Of a stretch of 12,538 bases of DNA, positions 6,042 through 12,491 are shown piece after piece. The stretch is from an uncultured Bacteroidales bacterium (GTDB taxonomy: Bacteria > Bacteroidota > Bacteroidia > Bacteroidales > Muribaculaceae), in assembly GCA_900542185.1 (NCBI GenBank), contig UQMZ01000068.1, positions 1 through 12,538 on the forward strand, written 5' to 3'. The position numbers were made by a program, and so were the translations under genes. The number at the start of each line of letters is the position of its first letter. Position 1 is the stretch's first letter. A model generated the notes under the pieces. The model searched no databases. It was not told the origin of the DNA and saw only the letters and a program-made list of their open reading frames with translations.

Positions 6042-8279
6042 TTATATCTTTATCTTGCGGAGTCTCAACGAGTTGGTCACCACGCATACGGAACTCAGCG
6101 CCATGGCGGCCGAGGCTATCATGGGGTTGAGCAGGAAGCCGAGAGGGTACAGCACGCCGGCTGCCAACGGGATTCCTATCACATTATATATAAACGCCCA
6201 GAACAGGTTCTCGCGTATTATGCGGAGCGTTTTTTTAGACAGCGAGATTGCCGTGGGAATCATGGCGATGTTACCTCCGGCCAGAGTGAGTTGTGCCGTT
6301 TCCATTGCTATTTCGGAGCCGCCTCCCAGGGCAATCGAGACATTGGCCTTTGCCAGAGCCTCGGCGTCGTTGATGCCGTCGCCGCACATGGCCACGTAAT
6401 GCCCTTCCTTCTGCAGCCGTTCCACTTCCTTGAGTTTGTCGGCGGGAAGTGTCTCGGCTATCACCGTCTCTATGCCGACCTGATGTGCCACCGTCAGGGC
6501 CGCGTTGCGGCGGTCGCCCGTCAGCAATATCGGGGTGATGCCGTCGGTTTTCAGTTTAGAGACGGTGTCGGCGGCCTCGGGACGCAACGTGTCGCGCACG
6601 CCCAAGGCCAACAGCAGCGTGTCGCCCTGCATCATCACGATTATGCTCAGTCCGTCGCGCTCCATGTCGGCGATGTGCATACGCAGAGCCATGTCGGACG
6701 ATTTATCAGCCATGCGCGGAGCACCGATGGCATATTCCTTGCCGCCCGTGGTGCAGAATATTCCCGAGCCGGCTTCATAGCGGAACTCGTCAGGTTCGGC
6801 AGGCTGCACATTTTGGTCGCGCAGATGTTCGCAGATGGCTTCGGCCAACGGGTGGGCGCTTCGCGACTCGGCACCATAGAGCACCCGCTCGGCCTCGCGG
6901 CGCTGTTGTTCGGTGAGTGTGTCGCTGAAAAATATGTCCGTTACTTTCGGGTGGCCCGTGGTGATGGTGCCGGTTTTGTCAAACAGAATGGTGTCCGTCC
7001 TGGAGATCTGTTCCAGCGCGGAGGCGTCCTTGATGATGATGCCGTTGGCGGCTGCGCGACCTATCCCTACCATGATTGCCGTGGGCGTGGCCAGTCCCAA
7101 CGCGCAGGGGCAGGCTATCACCAGCACCGAGATGGAGGTGACGAATGCCTGCGGCAGATAGTCCGGGCTGACGCATATCCAGACTATGAAGGTGAGGATG
7201 GCCAGACAGATGACGGTCGGTACGAAGAAAGCGCTGACGCGGTCCACAAGGCGCTGCACGGGAGCCTTGGAGCTCTGTGCGCGTCGCACGGAGGCTATGA
7301 TGCGCGCCAGTTCGGTGGCCGCTCCCACACGGCGTGCGGTGATGTGCAGCGAACCATTGATGCAGAGTGTTCCGGCCGTGACGTTGTCGCCGTCGGTTTT
7401 CTCTACAGGAATCGGTTCGCCCGAAAGCATACTTTCGTCAACGGAGGCCGGACCGTTCTCGACCGTGCCGTCAACGGGGATGCGGTCGCCGGGGCGTACC
7501 AGCAGTGTGTCGCCGGGACGTATCGACGAAATCTCGACCGTTCGCTGCGAGCCGTCGGACTCGATTTTGACCGCCGCCGACGGTTGCAGTCCCATCAGGG
7601 CCTTCAGGGCGTCCCCGGCATGGCGGCGGCTGCTTCCCTCCATGAATTTGCCCGTCAGCACGAAGGCTATGATCATGGCGCTTCCTTCGTAATACAGTTC
7701 GGGCGTCATGCTCCGGCTGGACAGATATTCCGGCCAGATGGTGTTGAACAGCGAGAAAAGGAAACTGACTAATGTGGATATGGCCACAAGGGTGTCCATC
7801 GACGGAGCCTTTGCCAACAGGGCCTTGAATCCGCGCTTGTAGAATCCTGCACCGCACCAGAACATCACCACGGCCGCCATGACAGTATAAAGCCAGTCGT
7901 CGCCGGGGAAATCCAGGTGTGCCATGCAGAGCACGGCTAAGGGAATGGTGATGGCCCATGCCGTAATCATGCGGCGTTTCAAGGACTTGAACTCGCGCTC
8001 CTCGCGCATGGCGGCCTCCTGCTGCGCCTGCGCCTCGTCGTGGTCGGAAATGAGTGCATAACCGGCCTGGTCGAGGGCGCGGGCCATCTCCTCGGGATCG
8101 GTCAGCGAGGAATCCCACGACACTCTTAGGGTGCCGGCGGCAAAATTAACGTCGGCCGAAGTCACGCCCTTTATGTTAGACACAGTTTTGCCGACGGTGT
8201 TGGCGCACACGGCGCACATCATCCCCACGACGGGAAAGATGGCGCTGCGGTCGGCTTTTACAGGTTTCTTATTCTCCAT
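6042..8279 (-). CDS. copA: Copper-translocating P-type ATPase (P1B-1)
   Basis: 745 aa, an inner-membrane Cu(I) exporter driven by ATP. One N-terminal HMA domain (about 12-78) has the metal site GMMCAVC (C22, C25). The actuator loop SGE lies in LSGEPIPVEK (285-294). The ion-binding Cys pair CPC is at 390-392 in the transmembrane segment ahead of the P-domain. The phosphorylated aspartate is D434 in DKTGTITTG, the nucleotide-domain HP is at 476-477, TGDRR starts at 587 and the hinge GDGIND is at 633-638. The copper-type signatures of the last two helices are present: Y698-N699 and MALSS (726-730). The start overlaps the rsmF-like gene by 22 nt. Only one N-terminal metal domain is present, as in many bacterial CopA proteins. 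No copper-responsive regulator gene is nearby. Confidence 0.96.
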   Translation of the reverse strand: MENKKPVKADRSAIFPVVGMMCAVCANTVGKTVSNIKGVTSADVNFAAGTLRVSWDSSLTDPEEMARALDQAGYALISDHDEAQAQQEAAMREEREFKSLKRRMITAWAITIPLAVLCMAHLDFPGDDWLYTVMAAVVMFWCGAGFYKRGFKALLAKAPSMDTLVAISTLVSFLFSLFNTIWPEYLSSRSMTPELYYEGSAMIIAFVLTGKFMEGSSRRHAGDALKALMGLQPSAAVKIESDGSQRTVEISSIRPGDTLLVRPGDRIPVDGTVENGPASVDESMLSGEPIPVEKTDGDNVTAGTLCINGSLHITARRVGAATELARIIASVRRAQSSKAPVQRLVDRVSAFFVPTVICLAILTFIVWICVSPDYLPQAFVTSISVLVIACPCALGLATPTAIMVGIGRAAANGIIIKDASALEQISRTDTILFDKTGTITTGHPKVTDIFFSDTLTEQQRREAERVLYGAESRSAHPLAEAICEHLRDQNVQPAEPDEFRYEAGSGIFCTTGGKEYAIGAPRMADKSSDMALRMHIADMERDGLSIIVMMQGDTLLLALGVRDTLRPEAADTVSKLKTDGITPILLTGDRRNAALTVAHQVGIETVIAETLPADKLKEVERLQKEGHYVAMCGDGINDAEALAKANVSIALGGGSEIAMETAQLTLAGGNIAMIPTAISLSKKTLRIIRENLFWAFIYNVIGIPLAAGVLYPLGFLLNPMIASAAMALSSVCVVTNSLRLRKIKI

Positions 8280-9520
8280 TCTTTTGGATACATATTGTTG
8301 GCGCGGTTCCCGAGGTTCTTGACGAAGCCGATGGGGAATCCCTTGTAGATCAGCACCGTCACGCCTGTGGGGGAACCGGCGGGCAAGGTAATGGCGTTAT
8401 GCCTCAGATAATCGAGGGCCGTCGTAAGGTCAACGTCTGCCCTGGGATATTTGTTTGCGTCGAAAGTGACGTCAAGCGCGGCGGTCGGGTCGGGAATCAG
8501 GTTCTTACCCTTCATGACCGGCTCGGGATAACCGTCGCACAGCACCTTGCATCCTTTCAGCATCTGAGAGAGTTTCGCCTTCGGATTCCTGACGGACTGG
8601 AGTTCGCCCGGTTTGCGGAGCGCGGCCACGAACAGGCCCTCGCTGTCGGTGATGTGCGGCATGAACCGCACGGCATGGTTGGGGGATGGATTGTCGGCAT
8701 GGCCCGGCACGAGTGCGGCGCATCGCAACTGAATCGGCTCGAGACCGAAGTTGTCGACCAGCCACTGCAGGTTGTCGTCATCCTCGGCGGTGTTGAACGT
8801 GCAGGTGGAATAAATCAGAATTCCGCCGGGCAGGAGGGCGTCGACGGCGTCGGCGAGTATTTCGCGCTGCAACGCTGCGCATTGCTGCACCAAGCCGGGG
8901 CTCCATTGCGAGCGGGCCACCGGTTCCTTGCGCATCATTCCCTCGCCCGAGCAGGGGGCGTCCACGGCCACGATGCTGAACAGAGGGCCGGCCTTGGCCA
9001 ATGCCGATACGGGACTGTTGGTGACGACGATGTCGGGATAGCCCCATTTCAGCAGGTTCTCGCGCAGCACGGCGGCGCGTGTCGGCACGAATTCGTTGCT
9101 GACCAGAGTCCAGCCGTCGGGCAGGGCGTTGAGTATGGAGGTGGATTTGCCGCCGGGAGCTGCGCAAGCGTCCAGCACGAGGCCAGGAGGCAAGTCGGCG
9201 GCCAATTCCTGAACAATCGACTCATAGCACATCGAGCCGGCTTCCTGCACATAGAACACGCCGGCATGAAGCAGCGGATTGAGCGTGAACTGCGGCCGCG
9301 CCGGCAGGTAGAAACCTGACGCGCACCACGGCACCGGCTTCAGGTCCCCGTAGCCCAGCGTCTCGGCCACGGCCTGCGGCGAGCAGTCCTTTAACTTTCG
9401 CCTGTTTATCTTGATGCTGACCGGCGACGGCGTGTCAAGCGCGGCGAGTAATGCCTCGCCGTCAATGCCCCGCATCTCCCGCACCATCTCCTTGAACCCC
9501 TCGGGTATCGCTGTCTCCAT
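8258..9520 (-). CDS. rsmF: NOL1/NOP2/Sun-family rRNA (cytosine-C5) methyltransferase, RsmF-like
   Basis: 420 aa. A SAM-dependent enzyme predicted to make 5-methylcytosine in 16S rRNA (C1407 in E. coli for RsmF). The N-terminal substrate domain contains SPVSIKINRRK (32-42). The Rossmann core has the SAM loop DACAAPGGKS (117-126), motif IV VDAPCSGEGMMRKEP with C190, and motif VI YSTCTFN with the nucleophile C240. The C-terminal part (about 300-420) ends FVKNLGNRANNMYPKEWRIR, the YebU/RsmF-type extension rather than RsmB. METAIPEGFKEMVREM matches the usual N-terminus, so the ATG at 9520 is preferred. This start is 40 nt after the MBL hydrolase stop and directly beside a promoter-like element. 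The site specificity is inferred from the family. Confidence 0.92.
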   Translation of the reverse strand: METAIPEGFKEMVREMRGIDGEALLAALDTPSPVSIKINRRKLKDCSPQAVAETLGYGDLKPVPWCASGFYLPARPQFTLNPLLHAGVFYVQEAGSMCYESIVQELAADLPPGLVLDACAAPGGKSTSILNALPDGWTLVSNEFVPTRAAVLRENLLKWGYPDIVVTNSPVSALAKAGPLFSIVAVDAPCSGEGMMRKEPVARSQWSPGLVQQCAALQREILADAVDALLPGGILIYSTCTFNTAEDDDNLQWLVDNFGLEPIQLRCAALVPGHADNPSPNHAVRFMPHITDSEGLFVAALRKPGELQSVRNPKAKLSQMLKGCKVLCDGYPEPVMKGKNLIPDPTAALDVTFDANKYPRADVDLTTALDYLRHNAITLPAGSPTGVTVLIYKGFPIGFVKNLGNRANNMYPKEWRIRNL

Positions 9521-9525
9521 ATCTG

Positions 9526-9557
9526 CAAAATTAACAAATTTCGGGCAATAACGGAAA
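9526..9557 (-). promoter_or_regulatory. Putative promoter directly upstream of the rsmF-like gene
   Basis: On the minus strand, TAATTTTG (9533-9526) fits the TAnnTTTG -7 element. A 20-nt spacer leads to TTTC (9557-9554), 3 of 4 against the -33 TTTG. Transcription would begin near 9520-9523, almost at the start codon (9520), so the transcript would be leaderless or nearly so. The 13-mer TTAATTTTGCAGA (9534-9522) recurs exactly upstream of the lipoprotein gene. Confidence 0.45.
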
Positions 9558-9560
9558 TGC

Positions 9561-10496
9561 TTAGCGGAAGATGTAGAGGGGGGAGGATTCGAAGCGGGGA
9601 AGGGCGGAGAGCTGGATGTCGGCGGTGTGGTCTGCTATGTCGGTCATGGCGTTGCCGATACGGCGCCCTCCGGTCTCGAGCACGTCGCGCACGGCCTTCA
9701 GGGCCTTGGCAGGGGTGTTGTTGTCGAGAGACAGATGGCAGAGAAACACATATTTCAGTTCCGGATTGACTGCCGATTCCAGAAATCGGGCCGTCTGCAT
9801 ATTGTCTAAGTGTCCGTTGCTTGTGGCGATGCGCGCCTTGAGGTATTCGGGATAACGGCCGGTGCGGAGCATGTCGGCGTCGTAGTTGGCCTCGATCACA
9901 AGATAGTTGGCCTGCCGCATGTAGAAATCGGCGCGTTCGGCTACTTCGCCGAGGTCGGTGGCCAACACGAAGCGGTGACGGCCGAACTGCAGCGAGAATC
10001 CCATGTTGTCGCTGCCGTCGTGCGGCACGTCGAAGGCGGTAATCTCAATGCGTCCCACCTTGAAGGGTATTTCCTTGAAGATGGGCGAATGGTAGTCCTT
10101 GATGCGTTTGGATATGTTGTGGCGGCGCAGCAGTCCGTTCAGCACGCGGGGCGTGCAATAGAGCGACATGTGGCGGTTGGTGCGCAGCAGCGAGTAGGCG
10201 TAGCGCACGTGGTCGGAGTGGTCGTGGGTCAGGAGCAGGGCCTTGACGTCCTGCATCTTGATGCCGTGCTTGCGCAGCGACATCTCTATATGGTCGGTCT
10301 TGACGCCGGCGTCCACGATGATGCCGCCGCGGCCGGTGCCTATATAACAGCTGTTGCCGCTCGATCCGGAACCGAACGACATGAAATACAGCGGGTCGTC
10401 CACTTTCAGGTCGTCGGAGGGACTGACTGCTAAATCGGACTCGAATTCCTCGAACGGCAGCATGGGCTGGAGGTTGGGGATGATGCGGGGACTCAT
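9561..10496 (-). CDS. Metallo-beta-lactamase-fold hydrolase, YycJ/WalJ-like
   Basis: 311 aa. The start FMSFGSGSSGNSCYIG (38-53) and VDAGV (62-66) are characteristic of the YycJ/WalJ group. The metal-binding motif HDHSDH (91-96) gives the dinuclear zinc site, with further likely ligands in FDVPHDGSD, the D of LATDLGE, and a C-terminal His in FLCHLSLDN. WalJ-type proteins are cytoplasmic and have been linked to 5'-3' exonuclease or phosphodiesterase activity and to cell-wall signalling in Firmicutes; in Bacteroidetes the role is not settled. Compared with the usual start at the SFGSGSSGN block, this copy has about 35 extra acidic N-terminal residues. The ATG overlaps the RsmI-like stop by 4 nt (ATGA), which supports the long form. 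An internal Met at residue 39 is the alternative start. Confidence 0.9.
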   Translation of the reverse strand: MSPRIIPNLQPMLPFEEFESDLAVSPSDDLKVDDPLYFMSFGSGSSGNSCYIGTGRGGIIVDAGVKTDHIEMSLRKHGIKMQDVKALLLTHDHSDHVRYAYSLLRTNRHMSLYCTPRVLNGLLRRHNISKRIKDYHSPIFKEIPFKVGRIEITAFDVPHDGSDNMGFSLQFGRHRFVLATDLGEVAERADFYMRQANYLVIEANYDADMLRTGRYPEYLKARIATSNGHLDNMQTARFLESAVNPELKYVFLCHLSLDNNTPAKALKAVRDVLETGGRRIGNAMTDIADHTADIQLSALPRFESSPLYIFR

Positions 10497-11251
10497 CTAC
10501 GGGCACCTCCTTTCCTGGCAGCGGGCGGTGCCGCCTGAGGCACGTGGATCAGGAATATGGCGGGTCGCTTGTCGTAGTCATACTTGGCCGAGCGCCATTT
10601 GGCTGCGGCGCGGGTCCTGATGGACTCGGCGTCGGGGTCGGTGATGTCCGCGGCCACGCACAGCAACGTGTCCGGGCGCAGGGTCTCGGCCAGGGACTTG
10701 ACCATGGCGTTGTTGCGGTAGGGCGTTTCGATGAATATCTGTGTCTGGCCGGCGCGTGCGGCGATGCGTTCCAGATCAAGTATGCGCTGACGTCGCGCCT
10801 GGGGGTCCTGCGGCAAATAGCCGTTGAAGGCGAACCCCTGGCCGTTGAAGCCGCTGGCCATCAGTGCTAACAGTATGGACGAAGGACCGACGAGAGGTAT
10901 GACCTGAAGGCCCTCTTTCTGGGCTATGGCGACGATGTCGGAGCCGGGGTCGGCCACGGCGGGACATCCGGCGTCGCTGAGCAATCCCATCGGAATGCCC
11001 TGGCGCAGGGGATCCAGCCATGTGGAGATGGCGGCGCGGTCGGTGTGGGTGTTCAGTTCATGAAAGGAGCATTCGTCGATGGGGAATGCCGGATCCCAGC
11101 GGCGCAGGAAACGGCGCGCCGAGCGCAGGTTCTCCACGATGAAATGGCGCAACTCCCTGACCACGCCGAGGTTTCCGGCGGGTAGCACATCGGCGAGCGG
11201 AGCATGGCTCAGCTCAGACGGGACGAGATATAGCGCGGTTTTCAGCTCCAT
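10493..11251 (-). CDS. RsmI-like SAM-dependent methyltransferase (tetrapyrrole methylase fold)
   Basis: 252 aa. The core SDAGCPAVADPGSDIVAIA (92-110), VGPSS (121-125), ASGFNGQGFAFNGYLP (132-147) and IETPYRN (174-180) belong to the family of RsmI, which methylates the 2'-O of C1402 in 16S rRNA. The canonical RsmI N-terminus (a GTLYVVATPIGN-like strand and loop) is replaced by ALYLVPSELSHAPLADVLPA, followed by the helix VRELRHFIVENLRSARRFLR. This is the second RsmI paralogue found in many Bacteroidetes, whose target is not established to my knowledge. A short basic, Pro/Ala-rich tail (PPAARKGGARR) follows the domain. The start lies inside the lipoprotein gene (38-nt overlap), and the stop overlaps the hydrolase start (ATGA). 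An ordinary rsmI elsewhere in the genome would be expected. Confidence 0.88.
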   Translation of the reverse strand: MELKTALYLVPSELSHAPLADVLPAGNLGVVRELRHFIVENLRSARRFLRRWDPAFPIDECSFHELNTHTDRAAISTWLDPLRQGIPMGLLSDAGCPAVADPGSDIVAIAQKEGLQVIPLVGPSSILLALMASGFNGQGFAFNGYLPQDPQARRQRILDLERIAARAGQTQIFIETPYRNNAMVKSLAETLRPDTLLCVAADITDPDAESIRTRAAAKWRSAKYDYDKRPAIFLIHVPQAAPPAARKGGARR

Positions 11252-11822
11252 CGGGTTTCTTTGCAGTCGTTATGTTCATCAGTGCGCCCTCCATGCCGTC
11301 GGCTATGACCTTGCGCGTCTCGATGCGCAGGTAGCCGCTGCCGAAGTCATACTCCACGCGGTGGATGTCGGCGTCGGTGTGGACCTGAGGCGAGGGAGGA
11401 ATCATGTCGCTTTCGTCAAGGTTCAGGGTCTGGACCAGATAATGCTCCAGGTCCCAGGGCAGGAGGTCGCCTATGTTGGTGTTGCGGATCACGGCCGAGG
11501 TGGGGGATGTGACGTCCACTTCCCAGATGCCGGGTGTGCCGGTGATGTCGGTGTACAGGGGACGTCCCTGGCCGTCGGTCAGGACGCCCTTGAAATCATA
11601 GTTGACGGAATCGAGGCGCTCGCCGATGCTGAGGGCGTCGACAAGGCTCCGGACGGTCATGGCGATATCGTAGTCGGCATGATAATACTCCGCCGGCGCG
11701 GTCGCGATGGAGTCGGAATCGGCTATGGCCGCGTTCCGGTTAGGACGCGAGCAACCTACGGCGTGCGCAAGCATCAGGATGGCCACCGTCAATGCGCTGA
11801 TGTGGAAATAATGACGAATCAC
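11214..11822 (-). CDS. Predicted lipoprotein, DUF4738-like
   Basis: 202 aa. The start is GTG at 11822: an in-frame TAG lies a few codons upstream, and AGAGGA sits 8 nt before the GTG, one of the clearer Shine-Dalgarno-like sites here. Residues 1-23 form a signal peptide ending in a lipobox (AVGC, acylated Cys at 24), so the mature protein should be membrane-anchored, probably in the periplasm or outer membrane. The body contains DYDIAMTVRSLVDALSIGE, LTDGQGRPLYTDITGTPGIW and a late YDFGSGYLRIETRK, which I associate with DUF4738 lipoproteins of Bacteroidales, though I cannot confirm it here. No enzymatic motif is visible. Its 3' end overlaps the methyltransferase gene by 38 nt. The odd tail (TTAKKPDGAENRAISRPV) is encoded mostly in that overlap. 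Confidence 0.82.
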   Translation of the reverse strand: MIRHYFHISALTVAILMLAHAVGCSRPNRNAAIADSDSIATAPAEYYHADYDIAMTVRSLVDALSIGERLDSVNYDFKGVLTDGQGRPLYTDITGTPGIWEVDVTSPTSAVIRNTNIGDLLPWDLEHYLVQTLNLDESDMIPPSPQVHTDADIHRVEYDFGSGYLRIETRKVIADGMEGALMNITTAKKPDGAENRAISRPV

Positions 11823-11852
11823 TGCTGTATTCCTCTATCTATCTTCCTCTGC

Positions 11853-11868
11853 AGTTGTTTAAACAACT
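11853..11868. promoter_or_regulatory. 16-bp perfect palindrome in the lipoprotein leader
   Basis: AGTTGTTTAAACAACT is its own reverse complement and lies about 31-46 nt before the GTG start of the lipoprotein gene, downstream of the putative promoter. As DNA it could be a dimeric repressor site; as RNA it could form a 6-bp hairpin with a UUAA loop. No U-run follows it on either strand, so it is not a terminator. Function unknown. Confidence 0.5.
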
Positions 11869-11882
11869 TCTATTGGAAACCG

Positions 11883-11922
11883 CCCGCACAGCCGTGAAAT
11901 ATCCCGCATTGCTGTGAAATAT
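11883..11922. repeat. Tandem pair of 20-nt repeats in the lipoprotein leader
   Basis: Units 11883-11902 (cccgcacagccgtgaaatat) and 11903-11922 (cccgcattgctgtgaaatat) are directly adjacent and match at 17 of 20 positions, with the last nine bases (gtgaaatat) identical. The 20-nt period is close to two helical turns, as seen when a regulator binds side by side on one DNA face. They lie between the putative promoter and the gene start. I do not recognise the motif. Confidence 0.7.
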
Positions 11923-11956
11923 ATGGTGAGGTACAGACAGTTTCTGAAAAACTCTG

Positions 11957-11988
11957 CAAAATTAATTCTATTTTTCCATATAAACACA
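11957..11988 (-). promoter_or_regulatory. Putative promoter for the lipoprotein-RsmI-like-MBL operon
   Basis: On the minus strand, TAATTTTG (11964-11957) fits the Bacteroidetes -7 element, with TGTG (11988-11985) 20 nt upstream as a 3-of-4 match to the -33 TTTG. Transcription would start near 11951, leaving a leader of about 130 nt before the GTG. That leader contains the tandem 20-nt repeats and the palindrome. The element lies downstream of the hicB terminator, as expected for a new transcription unit. Confidence 0.5.
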
Positions 11989-12019
11989 TAAATGTCAAAA
12001 AAAGTTAAGGGAAGACGGC

Positions 12020-12050
12020 AAAAGAGGTCGCGTCTATTGACACAACCTCT
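12020..12050 (-). terminator. Intrinsic terminator behind hicB
   Basis: On the minus strand a 12-bp stem, AGAGGTTGTGTC with GACGCGACCTCT (two G-U pairs, AATA loop), is closed by TTTT at 12023-12020. The T-run overlaps the last stem base. The stem spans 12050-12023 and begins 37 nt after the hicB stop. On the plus strand there is no T-run after the stem, so it works in one direction only. It separates hicB from the promoter of the next operon. Confidence 0.85.
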
Positions 12051-12087
12051 CGATGCGTTATGGTATTTCGTATAAATAAGAATGCCC

Positions 12088-12432
12088 TTATGACATTGCC
12101 GTTATCTGCTTCTCAACAGCATTGCGTATAAATGCATTGATGGAAATGCCGGCTTGTTTAGCAAGGATGGCCACCTTGCTATGGGTTTCCGGGGATAAAC
12201 GCACGTTCAATGCTCCCGAATAACTTTTTCTCGGCTCTATGCCTTCGGCCTCGCACATGGCAAGGTAGTCGTCGACAGCCCCATGGAAATCCTCCCGCAG
12301 CTCCGACACCGTCTGTCCCTCGTAGGTAATCATAGTGTCGTGTGGCAATGCAAGAACCTTTCCATATAGACAATCATCATCCTCGCTTACTTCAATGCTG
12401 CCTATATAACCTCTGTAATTCATTGTGTTCAT
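12088..12432 (-). CDS. hicB: HicB-family antitoxin
   Basis: 114 aa (111 if the second ATG at 12423, MNYRGYIG, is used). The N-terminal half, YRGYIGSIEVSEDDDCLYGKV with VSELREDFHGAVDDYL, is the degenerate RNase-H-like HicB domain that neutralises the HicA mRNA interferase. The C-terminal part, NVRLSPETHSKVAILAKQAGISINAFIRNAVEKQI, is a ribbon-helix-helix DNA-binding domain, so the protein should also repress its own operon. HicA is normally encoded directly before hicB. The 106 nt visible upstream hold stops in all three frames and no recognisable HicA, so the toxin is lost, degraded or further upstream. A terminator follows the gene. Confidence 0.9.
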   Translation of the reverse strand: MNTMNYRGYIGSIEVSEDDDCLYGKVLALPHDTMITYEGQTVSELREDFHGAVDDYLAMCEAEGIEPRKSYSGALNVRLSPETHSKVAILAKQAGISINAFIRNAVEKQITAMS

Positions 12433-12491
12433 ATCAATCCGTTGTTTTTTAGAAATTCATACACCTGTTTCATAACGTATGGCTTAGGCAT
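12429..12491 (-). other. 20-codon mini-ORF overlapping the hicB start (ATGA)
   Basis: On the minus strand an ATG at 12491, preceded by AAGGAA, opens a frame reading MPKPYVMKQVYEFLKNNGLI and stops at TGA, whose bases overlap the hicB ATG as ATGA. The ATGA junction is the arrangement expected between hicA and hicB. The peptide faintly resembles a HicA helix (LLKKNG or LKQAGL type), but it is too short to prove this. It may be a hicA remnant, a leader peptide or chance. The rest of the edge (12492-12538) holds only short open stretches running off the window. Confidence 0.25.

Noticed and set aside
5823..7772. A 649-codon open frame on the plus strand opposite copA and the HMA gene
   Set aside because: It is antisense to two genes with intact motifs. 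Its translation is a string of His, Arg, Gly and Gln with no recognisable motif, and the low use of TTA, CTA and TCA codons in a GC-rich genome explains the lack of stops.
11859..11909. A 16-codon upstream frame (MRDISRLCGRFPIEVV) in the lipoprotein leader
   Set aside because: There is no ribosome site, and it is short enough to arise by chance, so it is not listed as a gene. It is mentioned only as part of the leader observation.
11939..11953. A 5-bp inverted repeat (AGTTT...AAACT) near the predicted transcript start
   Set aside because: The stem is short and AT-rich, which is expected by chance in this composition.
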